From Alnus glutinosa (taxonomy: Eukaryota > Streptophyta > Magnoliopsida > Fagales > Betulaceae): a DNA stretch of 64,000 bases. The notes beneath the pieces are model-generated. The model was not told the DNA's origin, did not search any database, and saw only the letters and a list, made by a program, of their open reading frames with translations. The translations under genes and the position numbers were made by a program. Of the stretch, positions 9,166 through 21,588 are shown piece after piece. Location of the stretch: NCBI RefSeq assembly GCF_958979055.1, contig NC_084887.1:32155544-32219543 (forward strand), read 5' to 3'. Position 1 is the first letter of the stretch; each line of letters starts with the position of its first letter.

Positions 9166-11960
9166 TAACCTTTTGGCATTTTTCAAGCTTCTCCTTCTTG
9201 GTGTGCTCTTCGACAATTTCATAGTTGTTCTAGTCGTTCACACGCCACCTTATACCTCTGTTGCCACTATCAATATCTTTTAAGCCTTCCTCAAATCAGA
9301 TTCTAGATATTTAAAATCATAATCAAGTTTGCAATGTATGTATCTATTAATATGTGGAAAACTTGTCACCAAAGGCACCATACGCTCTTCCACATGCCGC
9401 CACAAGCATTCTTTCGAGTGACGGAACTACTTCCAAGAAGATCTCAAGCCGCCCAATTGATCGCCGTCGAGAACAACCACATTGAGCTCTCCACACACTC
9501 TCCACATGCCTCCATGTGCAGCGGTGACTCTCTACGCTCCTGTCTCACGCACACACATGCCGACAACATAACTGCGTGTCTTCTTCATGCACACATCTCA
9601 CAAGTTATCTTTCAGATAGACAATAACATCTAAAGAATGACATTGTTTCGCTACGTATGTCCTGCTACTAAGAGGTGAGCCTATAAAGTACAAAATAACG
9701 TCGTCCTTATTAAATGGAACAATTTCGTTTTTGATTAACAGTCTCAACTTCTTCTTATGATATCCCACAAAATTGGAATCTATATATCTAACCATTTTTA
9801 AAAATCGGATCTGTTGAACGTAAGCATATAATCTTGAGTTTCTTGAAAGTATCTAAACACCTTTTTTCCCATCTCTCCAATGACTCAACCTAGTTCACTC
9901 TAAAATCTTTCCAATACTATGGTATAAATTAAAGTTTCAACCAATGAGGCATAAGGATATGCTTTCTTTTTTCTTTTCTTTTTTGCAAATGGGACAACAA
10001 CACAAGCAACAATAAATAATCAGAAAACAATCTAAAGAGAGAAACAAGGGGAAGCGTAGGGAGATTTGCATCCCTAATTGGGACAACAATTATGAGGGGC
10101 AGAGAACAAGTGGGAACGTTTCGATTATGACTAGTAGAAGTAGCCCATTTGAAAAGATTATACGCAGTCCAATTAACATTGCGATGAACTTTTCGAAATG
10201 AGCACACAGGTATGAGATTTAAATACATAAATGAAGGGGTCCAGTTGAGAGTCCAAGGGAAGACCACGATTGAAGCATAAGGGTATACTTTCATTTGTTC
10301 CATTTTCAAGCTCATTTTTCAGAGATTGCAATTTACTTAACTTGTCACTCCTAGCAATAGGTGCATGGCTAGGTCCGAGGATTTTCATACCATATCTTTC
10401 TAACATTTTTTTATTTTTTTTGAGACAAATTAGATTATGACCCTACTGTGGTTTTTGCTATTTAGACTTTAAAACATCATTTTCAAATTTTATACATTTG
10501 AGACTCGAGTTTCGGCACATTTCCATCAAAGAGATAGCTAAAATGAAAATAATTTTGTCATTTTAATAAAAATGATAATAATAATAATAACAAATAAATA
10601 AATAGAAAACCAGTGCCTAACAGGCGGTTGCCTTGGAAGTAACTCGCAAGCCACCCGTCCATTAGGCACTATTTTTTTTTTTTGAAAAAGAAGTATTAGA
10701 GAGACATAATTATATTTTTATATCGGTATTTCTTTCCCCCCTTGAATATAATTGCATTGCAAGCAACACCTTAAAGTCATTTTATTTTTAAAATCCTCTT
10801 TTCTATTAAGTGTTTGTCACTGCCAAAGTTGGTTTGATAAAATTTGACAGTGCTATTTTCTTGTTTGGGAATTTTATTTGAGATTAGCAATCAGTTAATG
10901 ATTTGGTTATTTATGCTTACCCAGAATGCAAGCACTGCAACGTCGACTGATAATTTTAATTTTCAGACATTTCAGAAACAAACTTGTGGCCTCAACCTAA
11001 GGTACCAGACGCCTTGCAGTTGCAGACATGGTGGCAGTACCAAATACGGAATCGCATCTTTCTTGCCAAATGCTTGATAATTGTGAATGTTACACTGGAC
11101 TAGAACAGAGTCACTAGTGGATGAGATAGAAAATACAGCTTGATGTCAATCAAATGAAACTGCAGTACGAGGATACAGATCTCCTGAATACCTGGAAAAA
11201 GTAAGAATTTGTGGCTATATTTGAAGTTTCCAAGCTTGGGAGTTGGGAGTACGAACTTAAAGGAGGGAACTTTCCGGCTGTAATCTTACTTGGCAACATC
11301 CTCCCACCACCTAGAATCCGAAGCAATTTCATTCTATGTTTGAGTAATAAGCGTTGATTTTACCTTCCTCTGAATCCACCTCTTTAATTGTCATCAGTTC
11401 ATCAAGACCGTGCCAACCTGCCAAGACTCCATTTCAACCCTATTCTTTTCTCAAATACACCACAATATTCAATCCATGTTAAAATGTCAAAGTAACATGG
11501 TTGAACTGAATTTCAAATGGATATTTTCAGCTAGGGAATAATAAGAGAGCCATATTTAGGCAAAGAACAAGAGATAGCAAGCAGTTATCTGAAATTTTTG
11601 GAAGTGCTAATTAATATCAGGCAGAATCTTCATATCACATACAGCCATGCTTTGAGTATCGAAACTATTGGTAAAAGAATTTTAATTAAAAGAATCGTTT
11701 CTCCGTGTACATAACCCAAACTGGTTCATAACAACTAATGCTTGATAGCTTACAACTAACAAAACATCAAAAACCAAAAATAGTAGATAGCATTTCCACC
11801 ACAGAATGACAAAATGATAACAATAATATCACTGAGCTTCACTCTGAAGGTTACAGCTGATATAGGAAATGAGAACTCAGATGAAAAAGATAACCCACTA
11901 TGGACATCTTCTGGAACTCATTGGTGGTGTTACCTGATCGATGACGGAAGAGCAGCACGG
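9166..11960. other. Intergenic, no gene recognised
   Basis: Short open frames occur but none has recognisable domains. A small imperfect palindrome (AGTGCCTAA ... TTAGGCACT) lies at about 10612-10670. The portion next to 11968 should contain the 3' UTR of the GAUT gene. Confidence 0.5.
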
Positions 11961-11968
11961 GTATACAG

Positions 11969-14072
11969 TTAGAGGCCAAAATTGCACATCTGCACAAACT
12001 CCATATCATTGTCCACATATTTGGTCCAGAGATTCTTATACTGGTTCATAGCAATGTCGAGCCAGGGTTTCATGTTGCCATTGTAATGAATGACTGCAGC
12101 ATTGTTGATCTCGTCCATGCCAATGCTGGGATTGTAGCCAAGCCCTAGCACGTGCCAGGATTTGTCCACTGACTTTGTTGTTGAGTAGAAGGTGATCAGG
12201 CCAGGCGGAAGAGTACCCAACTTCCATAAGGCACGTTCTTCATTCTGGGAAAACACAGACAGAAAATTGACTCAACCATTCTACTAACATTACAACCGTA
12301 CAACGAATTTGTTGAAGTTTATTGAATAAAAACAGGAGATAGAGTTAAGACATGCTAAATCAAACAGCACTAAATTAATGACAAGACAGAGAGAAGTCCA
12401 ATCAAGATAATATTTGCTTACCAAGTTCTGCCAGTAATGATACTGTTCCGTGCATTTCTCATGCCTCCAGGCGTCAAGATCAAATATGTTCATTCCATAA
12501 GCCCAAGCACAAGCCTTAGGATTGAATCTGTCCCTAATTAGAGGATGCGAGAAATTCAAGTACTGGGCATAGCGGTGGAAAGACCCAAAGCAGGTCTCAA
12601 CAGCTCCATTCACTTTCCCATCCAAATCAATCTTCCATAACCCCGTTAAATCTTTCTGAACCACAACATCATCGTCCAAAAACAAGATTTTGTGCAATTT
12701 AGGGTACATCTCGGGCAAATAGAAGCGAAGGTGATTCAACATTGACAAGTACTTTGGGTTCCTAAACTTCATGTTATGTGCATCTTTAGTAGCATTCTCT
12801 GCCTGGTTCTGAAAGTAAAACCTCTGCATCTTTGCTGACTCCAGTTGCCTCAACACTGGCACGTATGAAGAATTCAAGAAAGTATAATCCTCTACTGCCT
12901 TCACCTCTACGTGGGCACCTCCTTCCACTGGCCTCATCTTAAACCAAACCTTCATTGCTGCAAGATTCATCCTATCTGTAACAACGTGGAAAACATGTTT
13001 CCAAGGCTCCTGTGCATTTTTTACCACAGATCTCACTACCACAGATACCGCAATCACATTATCTGAAAATATGGCATAATGATACAAACTCGGATCCTCA
13101 AACTCTGGCTTAGGGTCCTCATCCCTATAATTCTCAGGATGTGAAATCCTCTCCTCTACAAGCCTCATTGCCAAACAATGCAGGCTCTTTGGAATGGACT
13201 TGGCAGAAATCAAGCTTGCAAATGCGCCATTCTTCTTTGCCTTAATAAGCAACTCATTAACTGCAAAGATCGTGTCCTTCAACTTCTGAATCTTCAGCTG
13301 ATTATCATAATTCTCTTTCGCCTCTGCAATCATCAATCGAGCAATCTTAACTCTATCCTTCACCTCCTTCTCAAACTGTCTCAAAACATCCTCATCCACC
13401 GCACCCTCCGACTCGAACAACGATGCCCGGTAAGTGGGCTTCATCTGAAGATCCGAGAAATTCCTTGCCAGATCATCAAACATCCTCATTTGCCTAGAAA
13501 TCTCAAGCTTAAGCTTCCTCGCATATGCGGCATATGCATTCACAAGCGTAACGTGATCACTCGCTTGCTTATATATCAAATCCAATCTCGTTTTAAGCGG
13601 GTCGGATTTCAAAGCCAAAAACGTTCGATGCACATACGCATTCCCAGTAGTCGGAAGGGACTGCATCCAATAGTCACATTGTCAATGCTGGCCATGTTTA
13701 AACCCAAAATTGTTTTCTGGGTCTTGTCTAATTGCAAAAATTGTTACCAGGGTTTTGCTCAATTACGAAATCCCTATCTGGGTTTTGCTTAATTGAGAAA
13801 ACTTTTAAGTTGGTTTGTTTAACTGTGAAAACTATTACATGGGTATCGCTATCAATAGAGGAATAAAAGGAAAGAGCAAAAATGGAAAGGGAGTGACTTA
13901 CAGAATCGTGGTGAGGGGTGGATGGGTTGGTGGTGAGAAGGACGGAGAGCGTGGCGATGAAGAGGAGGGAGAACATGGCGGAGACGAAGATCCGGTACGA
14001 GAAGAAGCTCCGTAGACTGAATCCACCGAGACCCGACCCTCCGCCCCGGCTTCCTCGGGCTGCGACCGCCAT
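11969..14072 (-). CDS. GAUT9: GAUT9-type galacturonosyltransferase (GT8), three coding exons
   Basis: Type II Golgi membrane glycosyltransferase family that uses UDP-galacturonate for pectin synthesis; the activity of GAUT9 itself is less well proven. Exons on the minus strand are 14072-13902 (57 codons), 13660-12422 (413 codons) and 12244-11969 (91 codons plus stop). Introns are GT-AG and all phase 0: donors GTAAGT and GTAAGC, acceptors ATGCAG and TCCCAG. They join to 561 residues, which is the length I recall for Arabidopsis GAUT9. A short basic cytosolic tail precedes a signal anchor at about residues 25-47. A stem with coiled-coil character follows. The GT8 domain contains LHCLAMRL, HYAIFSDNV, FHVVTDRMN, the metal-binding FLDDDVVV (Asp386-388), GAVETCFG and, near the end, HVLGLGYNP and HYNGNMKPW. 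The start ATG at 14072 gives the conserved MAVAARG N-terminus; a longer frame upstream lacks an ATG. GAUT8/QUA1 is the nearest alternative, but the N-terminus and SLPTTGNAY segment fit GAUT9 better. Confidence 0.97.
13708..13857. repeat. Five-unit, 30-bp degenerate minisatellite in GAUT9 intron 1
   Basis: Within the 241-bp first intron, five units of about 30 bp follow each other at 13708, 13738, 13768, 13798 and 13828. Their shared core is (A)AAA-N8-11-GGGTTTTG-CT-AATT-. They make up well over half of the intron. Divergence between units is moderate, so the array is not recent. Confidence 0.75.
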
Positions 14073-17000
14073 TGGATCCAAGATCTCTCCTTTGAGCTCC
14101 AATCAGAATGATATCTTGTACGTTCAGTCTGACAGAAGGTGAAGAAAAACCTTTCAGTGAGATCTGGAAGAGGAAGCAAATGCGTTGAACCACACACAAA
14201 TACCAAAGAAGAAGAAGAAGAAGAAGAGGATCAAAGTCCGCGTGGGTGTAAATTTTTGTGAATTTCAGAGTGAATGGAGATGGGTGATTGGTCAGTAAAG
14301 TATTCCGAAAGCCGGGGGCGAGACCATGGGAACTTCGAGGAGATGGATTTAGTTTAGTAACTTTCTGGTTCTTGATCTGCTAGTGTGAGCTTTGGTGCTC
14401 TACTACGTAAGATCTTGCCAGGTCAACCCAATGTGGATCCCATCTGAATCGACAAATCCTGGTCCCTCGATGGAATACCAAGACACGCTTTCACACGTGT
14501 ACACTCAATATTCAACAGAATAAATACAGCAACATATGTTTAAATAGAATTATATATATATACACACACACAAAGCACCTATACTCTAATTTTTCAATGG
14601 ACAATATTTAAGTGGATAGACCCTAATTGACCATAACACGATTATACTAAATTTTAATTTTTTTAATTTTATAAAAGTGTTATAATCTGATATAAAAGTG
14701 AAAATTATTTTTATGTTTCTAAAAGTATTTTGTGTTTTACTTGTTAATTAATGTTTTTATTTTAAAAATTAACAATAAAAGACAAAATAAAAATTTGAAC
14801 AGACGGAGCATGTTATGTTCTTGGAACAAGCTACATAGAAACCAAAAATCCACCCCTCGCTGGGTAGACCCCCTCCCCGTTTCCCAATGGTGAAGGGGTG
14901 GACTCCCTCTCTTGCGGGGTGGACATTGGGAGGGGGAGGAAGATTGGGAGACCCATCTATTAGGGAGATTGGCACGTTGAGAAGTTTTTTGGTGAAAGTC
15001 TATGAGTTTGGACCAAATTATGCTATATTAACCGGTAACCACTCATACTTGTATTTTTCTAATGTGAGATTCAATATTTTTACATCCACACGCATATACT
15101 TAATAATTTAACACTCATGCGTGAGTCAATTACCACATTGTCACACTTGCCTCAAACCGAAGCTTTTTACTTGTTCTTTTTTGCTATCAATCTTGTGGAC
15201 TGTCTTTAGATTACTTGTGTGCTATGTGGGTTTATCCGCGCCTCGCACATTTATTCCTACTCTAAGGACTCTCATTTGTACCTGTGTCAAAAACCTTTAC
15301 CATTTACTTCAAAGACCCTCACTTATGCTCATACCTTGCATATTTGTCCTTATTCTAAGGACCCTAGTTCATGCATGTGTCACTCCATCATCTGCACACC
15401 ATAATCGACTCTGATACCACTTGTACTTAAGAAGATTGATACCTTAGAAAGTCTTTCAGTGATGCCAGAATTATATAGTATGTTAAAACACTTCTCACCT
15501 CAAAAACTTAAGCCTCTAGATTTGGGCACAACTAGCAATATTAACCGGTCACACTTGTGACATCTTTTCAATATACGACTTAATTTTTTTACACTTATAC
15601 GTGTATAGTTAACACTATCCCTACCTGGTAATTTATTGAGTTTTATTTTTTATTTTTTTGAAGAAACAGATTTTTACTAGAGTTGCTTCTCATAGAGGAA
15701 CAATAGATAAGCCAATTGATAATTTTTTATGGGCTTACATAGCCCTGCTCCCTCGGGGTTTGGATGACTTAATTGATGTCTAATCTCATGAATATTCTGC
15801 ATAGGAATGGATGTATAGGCTGTGAGACTTCAATGGCAACTATACCACTATCTGATAGCTCAAGGATCAGCCCCCTCGAGTTGGGCCGGGCCCATTGATT
15901 GGGCATTCTCTAGAGGGTAGTGGAGGATACCCAGTCCCACCTCACTTCAGAAAATAGTGGAGAGAAGATATTTTGAATTCCATGCAATGGTTTGAGTGTT
16001 GCTTAATTAAACTTCTTTCCATTTGGATAAATATAATGTTTAGAGAAGATATACAGGAACTATATATTTTCAGGAAGGAAACAACCAGAGGAACTATAAG
16101 GTCTAGCAAGTAATCATGGGTTATATATACTCAAAGATGTGTTTGGAAATCTTTCTCTTATGCAGGCTAATGAAGATCATAACAAAGCCTCGGCTCTGCA
16201 GCAAATTAAGAGATCTTCTACTGTCGTTAACAAGAATAAACAATCGAAGTAGAGATGCTGTTTATGATTCAGTTCTCTTGTACAAGTTTTTGTTGAAACT
16301 ATTGTATGCTGCTATCTGAGAACAAATCAAGTAATGCCTATGCCAATGCACTAAGCTATGACAGGTTATGTTATGAACTGACCCCTTTTTCGAACTTACT
16401 GCTTCGATCAAACTACTACTTGTATTTCTGTGAAGGCGTTAAAATGGACAGAATTTGTAATAATTAATGTTGTAAGTGTACGTGTGAGTGTTATGTCTCG
16501 TATTAAGAAAAAATAAAGAAAGTAAGTAGTTAATTTACCAAAATGGATCCAGGCCTATTAGCTTAAGCTTTTTGGCTAGATTGTTGTCAAAATATGTATA
16601 TTAATGTACTTTCGGTGGACTCCCTAACACTCATACATATGCATATTTTGGACTTAAAATGTCCAGATTACCCTAAACTATCATTAGCCTCCAGAAGCTA
16701 CAATTTCAATGGAATTTGGCCAATCCATTATATATGTTGGCATTAAATTGAATAGAAAATAGCGTACATTATTTACATGTGCATATTTTAGACTTAGAAA
16801 CACTCAAATTCTCTTGATTTTGGAGAAAAGAAATGATTATTATTTTTAAATAAATAAATAAATACAAAGAGAGAGGGCCAAGTGGTCGACCACCCCTCAA
16901 TTGTCTCTCTGTTGTTGTTGTTTGTTTTTTTCTCTAAAATCAGAGGAATTCAGGCATTTCTCCTCTTGCATACCTCATATACGCATGCTCTGTACCCCCT

Positions 17001-17667
17001 TCATTTGTTCTATTTTTGTTTGAGAAGAAATGAAACAACAAATACACAAAAGGGGAGATGGAAAATTTTGTTTTCCAATTTTAAGTCTTACAAATACAGC
17101 CAATTTTGTTTTACTTGGGGTAAATCTGTAATGACTCGTTAAAATTGCAAGAGTCAACTCCTGTGTCTAGCATCTTTCAAGTCTTGCAAGAACCCTCTAT
17201 AAGATTTTAATGCTCCATGACTCTGAATTTGAACTGGGGTTGGTCTAACTGTTTGAGGGTTTTGTAATTATTATCAGAAGTTCAATAATATTTCACAAAA
17301 TTTAAGATGTCCACCATCAAATATTAAAGAAAAGATTGCCAAATATAAATAAATAAACAAAATATTGAGGCCATTAATTCTGCAGGCCTTGGTATATAGA
17401 AAATAATTGTAGCAGGAAAGAGAAATGCTGCAAATGCAGTCTATGATTGGGTACCAAACCACAGCTCTGGTGGACGAACACTGAGCCAGAAGAAAGAATT
17501 GCGAAATTTAAAAATAATTTCCCAATTATATTCAGTCAAGGGTGCACTCCAAAAGTACAAAATATTTTAGTGGTTAGCTTTTTCCAAATATTTTTCTTTT
17601 TATGGTAATCTTTGTTTTATTTACCAACACCCACTTCACCACCTTTATTTCTGTGTCATGTCCAACT
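14073..17667. other. GAUT9 promoter side and intergenic DNA, no gene recognised
   Basis: The first few hundred bases upstream of 14072 should hold the 5' leader and promoter of GAUT9; a (GAA)n run at about 14209-14227 is near the leader. Further on there are only short frames without domains, several A/T runs and a (TA)n/(CA)n stretch near 14552-14572. Confidence 0.5.

Positions 17668-17696
<29 letters not shown>
17668..17696. repeat. Poly(C) run of 29
   Basis: Uninterrupted C tract in AT-rich surroundings. Such tracts are error-prone in sequencing, so the length is approximate. Confidence 0.9.
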
Positions 17697-17698
<2 letters not shown>

Positions 17699-18089
17699 CA
17701 CCCATATGCCCACTGGTTCCTCTCTCTGTTCTTATACGCCTGACATAATCAACACCACAATTCTTCCACAATAATGCAAAAATTCTGCAGGGATGGCTTC
17801 CTGCATGTCGGTTTTAATAACATGATTATATATTCCATGATCAATATTTCTTAAAATAGTTTCTGGGGTATGTAAGATATAAAATGGGATTTAAGTATTG
17901 TTTAATACACATAAAGAGCCTTTGAAGAGCTATGAAATGCTCAAATCAAACATGTTATTGCAATTTTTCTTCAATCTCTTACAGCTTAAATAGCAAGGCA
18001 AAAACTGCATGCTTGACTTCCATACAAAAAGAAGAAGCAAAATTAAGCTAGGGAGAGGATGGATAACATTAAAACTTTTTGCCTACATC

Positions 18090-18680
18090 TTAGCCAAGCA
18101 GATCCAAAGAACTTGTGATGGATTGGTTTGAAGACTCGGCTCTGAGATAAGCTGTGTTGCAGGGAACATCTTCCAGGTCTCTTAAACCGGGGAAAGGGCT
18201 ATTGAGTTGCATGCCAGTGAGCATCTCACGAAGCCCTGAAGCTTCCTGTTTGAGCTGAGCATTTTCTTGAACCACCCGGTCATGGGACTCCGAAACATGG
18301 TTCAGCTTGTCAACGAGCTGGTGGTTTTCATTCCGGAGCCAGACAACCTGCGACCAGAGCTCATCTAGGTGCTTCTGCTTGCGCATGCGCGAACGGCGCG
18401 CAGACTCTCTGTTCGATATCATCCTCCTCTGTTTCCTCTCGTTGATGAGACTTAGCTGTTGCTCCTCTGCTTCATCAGAAGTTGAATTGCTGCTGAAAGA
18501 TGATGATTGTGGGTTGAATTCTTGACCTTGAGGGAGCTGGAAATTGTACAATGGGTTAGGGAATTGGTTAAATTGAAATGTGGGTGGGCTATGACTCTGA
18601 GTCATGCTAAAGGGAGGTGGGTATGGAGATGGGTTTGAAGAGATTAGATAATGGAGTGCTGTGACCTCACTAGGCTGCAT
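18090..18680 (-). CDS. bZIP43: bZIP transcription factor, bZIP43-like (group S), intronless
   Basis: DNA-binding transcription factor of 196 residues. The basic region is NERKQRRMISNRESARRSR (about residues 80-98) with the invariant N90-x7-R98 spacing. The zipper follows with heptad positions Leu108, Leu115, Leu122, Val129, Val136, Leu143 and Leu150, including the NENHQL segment usual in this clade. The N-terminus is rich in Pro, Ser and Phe; an acidic STSDEAEE stretch immediately precedes the basic region, as in Arabidopsis bZIP43/bZIP42. The start chosen is the ATG at 18680 (MQPSEVTALHYL), which matches the family N-terminus. An upstream in-frame ATG at 18830 lies beyond a TATA box and is probably not transcribed. 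The leader between the TATA box and the start shows no ATG, so it lacks the sucrose-control uORF of S1 bZIPs. It is longer than AtbZIP43 (about 165). Confidence 0.93.
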   Translation of the reverse strand: MQPSEVTALHYLISSNPSPYPPPFSMTQSHSPPTFQFNQFPNPLYNFQLPQGQEFNPQSSSFSSNSTSDEAEEQQLSLINERKQRRMISNRESARRSRMRKQKHLDELWSQVVWLRNENHQLVDKLNHVSESHDRVVQENAQLKQEASGLREMLTGMQLNSPFPGLRDLEDVPCNTAYLRAESSNQSITSSLDLLG

Positions 18681-18784
18681 GGCTGGAATCTGAGTTAAAT
18701 TCTGAGACGGGAAGGTGATGATGATGATGATCAAGTGGATAGTGTTGTTGTTAGAAGGGGAATGAAAGCGTGAGACGAGAAGGT

Positions 18785-18794
18785 GTTTTATAGG
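18785..18794 (-). promoter_or_regulatory. TATA box of the bZIP gene
   Basis: CCTATAAAAC on the minus strand, about 105 bp upstream of the chosen ATG. This leaves a leader of roughly 75-80 bp. It supports the downstream start codon rather than the ATG at 18830. Confidence 0.65.
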
Positions 18795-18830
18795 ATGAGA
18801 AAAGCTTGAAATGGCCCCCACACTAAGCAA

Positions 18831-21440
18831 TATTGGGGGGAAGTTTCGTAAATCTCAGACCATTGGAATATCATGCATATTTCATATCTATGCCGCTATA
18901 TAATTGGCATATGCAGGAATACTAGGGTTTGCAATTCGTATTGGCATTTCGAATTCGGACTGTGTCAAAACTTACATACAAGACTATATAGATAAAACCT
19001 CTCTCAACTGATCTTATGTCAGGTGTCAGGTTCGGATCGTGTCAAAGTATGAGTATAAGACTACATAGGCCAATCCCAATCCGTCCCATTTCATTAAACA
19101 CGTCAGACTCCCCAATCCTATAATGGGTTCGCGAGTCAGGTAAAAAATTGTTAGCTACAAGACATGCAAGCTTTTGTAAGTGTTTAATTACCCATGCTCC
19201 ATGTAGTACTACTCATGCATGGCAGTGGCCACACATATGTATTTATGCTTGCCATGGTGAATGCATGCATGCATGCCCACATATCAACATGGGGAATGCA
19301 ATTTGTGTTTGCGGATAATCATTTTAAGATCAAAGATATGCTTACATCAGGCAGGGGAGACGCAGTTCATATCGTGGGGTGTATAATTATTTAGACGGTG
19401 GAATGTTTTGGCAAAAGAAAGCACAGGAAAAAATGGAGTTCAAGAAGTCAATCTAAACTATTGGTGTTTTAGAGATGATTTTTCTACTTAAAAATTCTTA
19501 GCCAATAGGAGCCATGTGACGTAAGGAGTGGGAGGATGGTTGGGGGAATGGCAAGCTCTCTTTGGTATATCCATAACTGGGAAATATTATTTATATGAGT
19601 TTGATGACTCAACCACCACTTCTGTGAGACCAATTATAATAGATTAATTAACAGGACTTGACCCTGATTACTCCTCTCATGCATATTTAGGTATTAATCA
19701 TAGTCCATGACGACATCGTAATCAAGTTGTTAAATCTGCACTTATTTCAAAAGCTTGAGTCGAAAGAAAATAGTGAATTACAAAGAGTCGAGTGTTCAAA
19801 CTTGGGACTGATCGAGTCCTTATCCCAAAAAACTGAAGATGATAATAAACGGTGAAATTAATCATTTAATTAATATAGAGATTATAGTAGCAATTGCCAT
19901 AAATGAGTTTGTTAGTTAAGTTAATCATCACCCACACGATTTTTACTTTTTACATGGATGGGAAAAATGCATCATGTGAACAGAAATGGCCACTGCGATA
20001 GCCTGTTATTTTTCAATCCTGAAGTTGGATGAAAGTGAAATGTGTGTGACTGAGCCCCTTACCAGGAAGATGTCTATTGCTTGCCAATTTTGTAATATGC
20101 ATAGAGTCATTCTAGTAAAAAATCATTGGTTTTGATAAAGCAAAAGGAGGCCATCACCATGAAAGACAGTAAAATATTGAAATGAGAGAGCCATTGGAAA
20201 CACAAAAGAGCCAATATATATTTACACAAGCGCAGTAAATGACAGAAGTCACATGAATCTGCAAAATCCTTTACTTCTTTTTTTTATTCGTGTGGAAGAT
20301 AGATGCATTGCAAATGCATGCCAGTTTCCACAGGACATGTGAGCAGAGCCTGATTCTGTTCATGATTCTATCAGCAAGCAAATTTTCAAGGTGGGGGCTA
20401 CTTTGTTTGTCCAGGCTGTTGTATTTTAATCAAGAGTGGCCAATTGTTTCTCATTGCCACTTCTTTTAGCTTATTTTGAACATCTGTATAGTACAACAAA
20501 CGACAAATGCTAATCTTAATTTTAATAGGAAAGTTAAAGTGAGAATCGATCGAATCTGTCCCGAGTAGTTTTCTTAATCACATTTTATTTTGCACTATTA
20601 GATGTCAACATTAGATTACGGAAATCAATGTTGTTGTTCATCAGAACTTGCTAGAAACCGGTAAATGTGACACCCCGGAAAGTTAGTCTCGCGTAGATAA
20701 CGCTCAAGATCCATTGCGAAATTGATTTACTTAAATTCAAGCAGCTGCTAGTTCACAAAAGCATATATATAGAGCCAGGTCAATATTTGATAGCTCCATT
20801 GATAAACATGGAGAGGATTAGCAATAACCTTAGCCACTCAACTTAGTGTCAGTGAGTGGAAAAATCTTGCAAGATGGTGGTGGGAATCGAAAGAGAGAAA
20901 ATGGATGTACTTTGAAATGCAGTCCTCCACTAATTGAAAAGCTTGCAAATGGATCAAGAACCAAAATCCTACCGAAGCAAATGCTTTCTCTCTCCACCTG
21001 AGGTTGGGTCTGGTTGAGTGGACTGAATGGTCAACATTATCATTAGACAGACTTAGACTCCTCTTTCTTTTCTTGTCTTGTGGTTGTTCTTTTCGTGTCC
21101 ATTTTCTTTTTTCTCCAATTTTCTTATCTTTCTTTTTGCTTGTGGTCAGTAGTTGAAGGCTTATTACATCAGTATTGCTCCTGCTCCAGTCGTACTTGTA
21201 GAGTATACAAATAAATCATATTGAATAATGGTCAATCTTGCACCAACTGAAATGCCTGCAGGCTGAAAATTGACCCTTTTCATATGATCCAGCTTAATCT
21301 CACAACTTAGTTTCTGCCTAAATGGAAATCATTTCTTTTTCTCCATTTAAATGTAAGAAAAGTGAATTCAGAATATTTCTCCCTATCAATTGAGGGATCC
21401 ATATATTGGTATTTATAGCCACTAGACAACCTTACAACTT
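18831..21440. other. bZIP upstream region and intergenic DNA
   Basis: No gene was recognised. Proximal sequence may carry bZIP promoter elements. A degraded dispersed repeat with TCGTGTCAAA/GTGTCAGGTTCGG phrases lies at about 18945-19150. The rest is AT-rich spacer without supported frames. Confidence 0.5.
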
Positions 21441-21453
21441 CTACATCAATAAT

Positions 21454-21588
21454 GAAAGGTTACAACTATTCATCTCTTATCTAACTATACATATATATTC
21501 TAACACATGAATTAATGATAAGTTACAACTATTCATCTCCCATCTAACTATACATATTCTAACATATGAATTAATAAGAAGTGGGATC
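21454..21588. repeat. Two-copy tandem repeat, about 65 bp unit
   Basis: GTTACAACTATTCATCTC followed by ATCTAACTATACATAT and GAATTAAT occurs twice in a row. The second copy lacks a few TA dinucleotides. Just upstream, TATTTATAGCCACTAG and CTTACAA phrases resemble the antisense of an LTR R-region, but no element was delimited. Confidence 0.7.

Noticed and set aside
10612-10670. Palindrome AGTGCCTAA...TTAGGCACT as a MITE or terminator
   Set aside because: Only about 9 bp of perfect inversion, with no flanking duplication; too little to call an element.
13178-13792. 204-codon plus-strand frame
   Set aside because: Antisense shadow of GAUT9 exon 2 and intron 1; no homology.
18681-18830. N-terminal extension of the bZIP protein from the ATG at 18830
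   Set aside because: A TATA box lies within it at 18785-18794, and the extra residues do not resemble the family.
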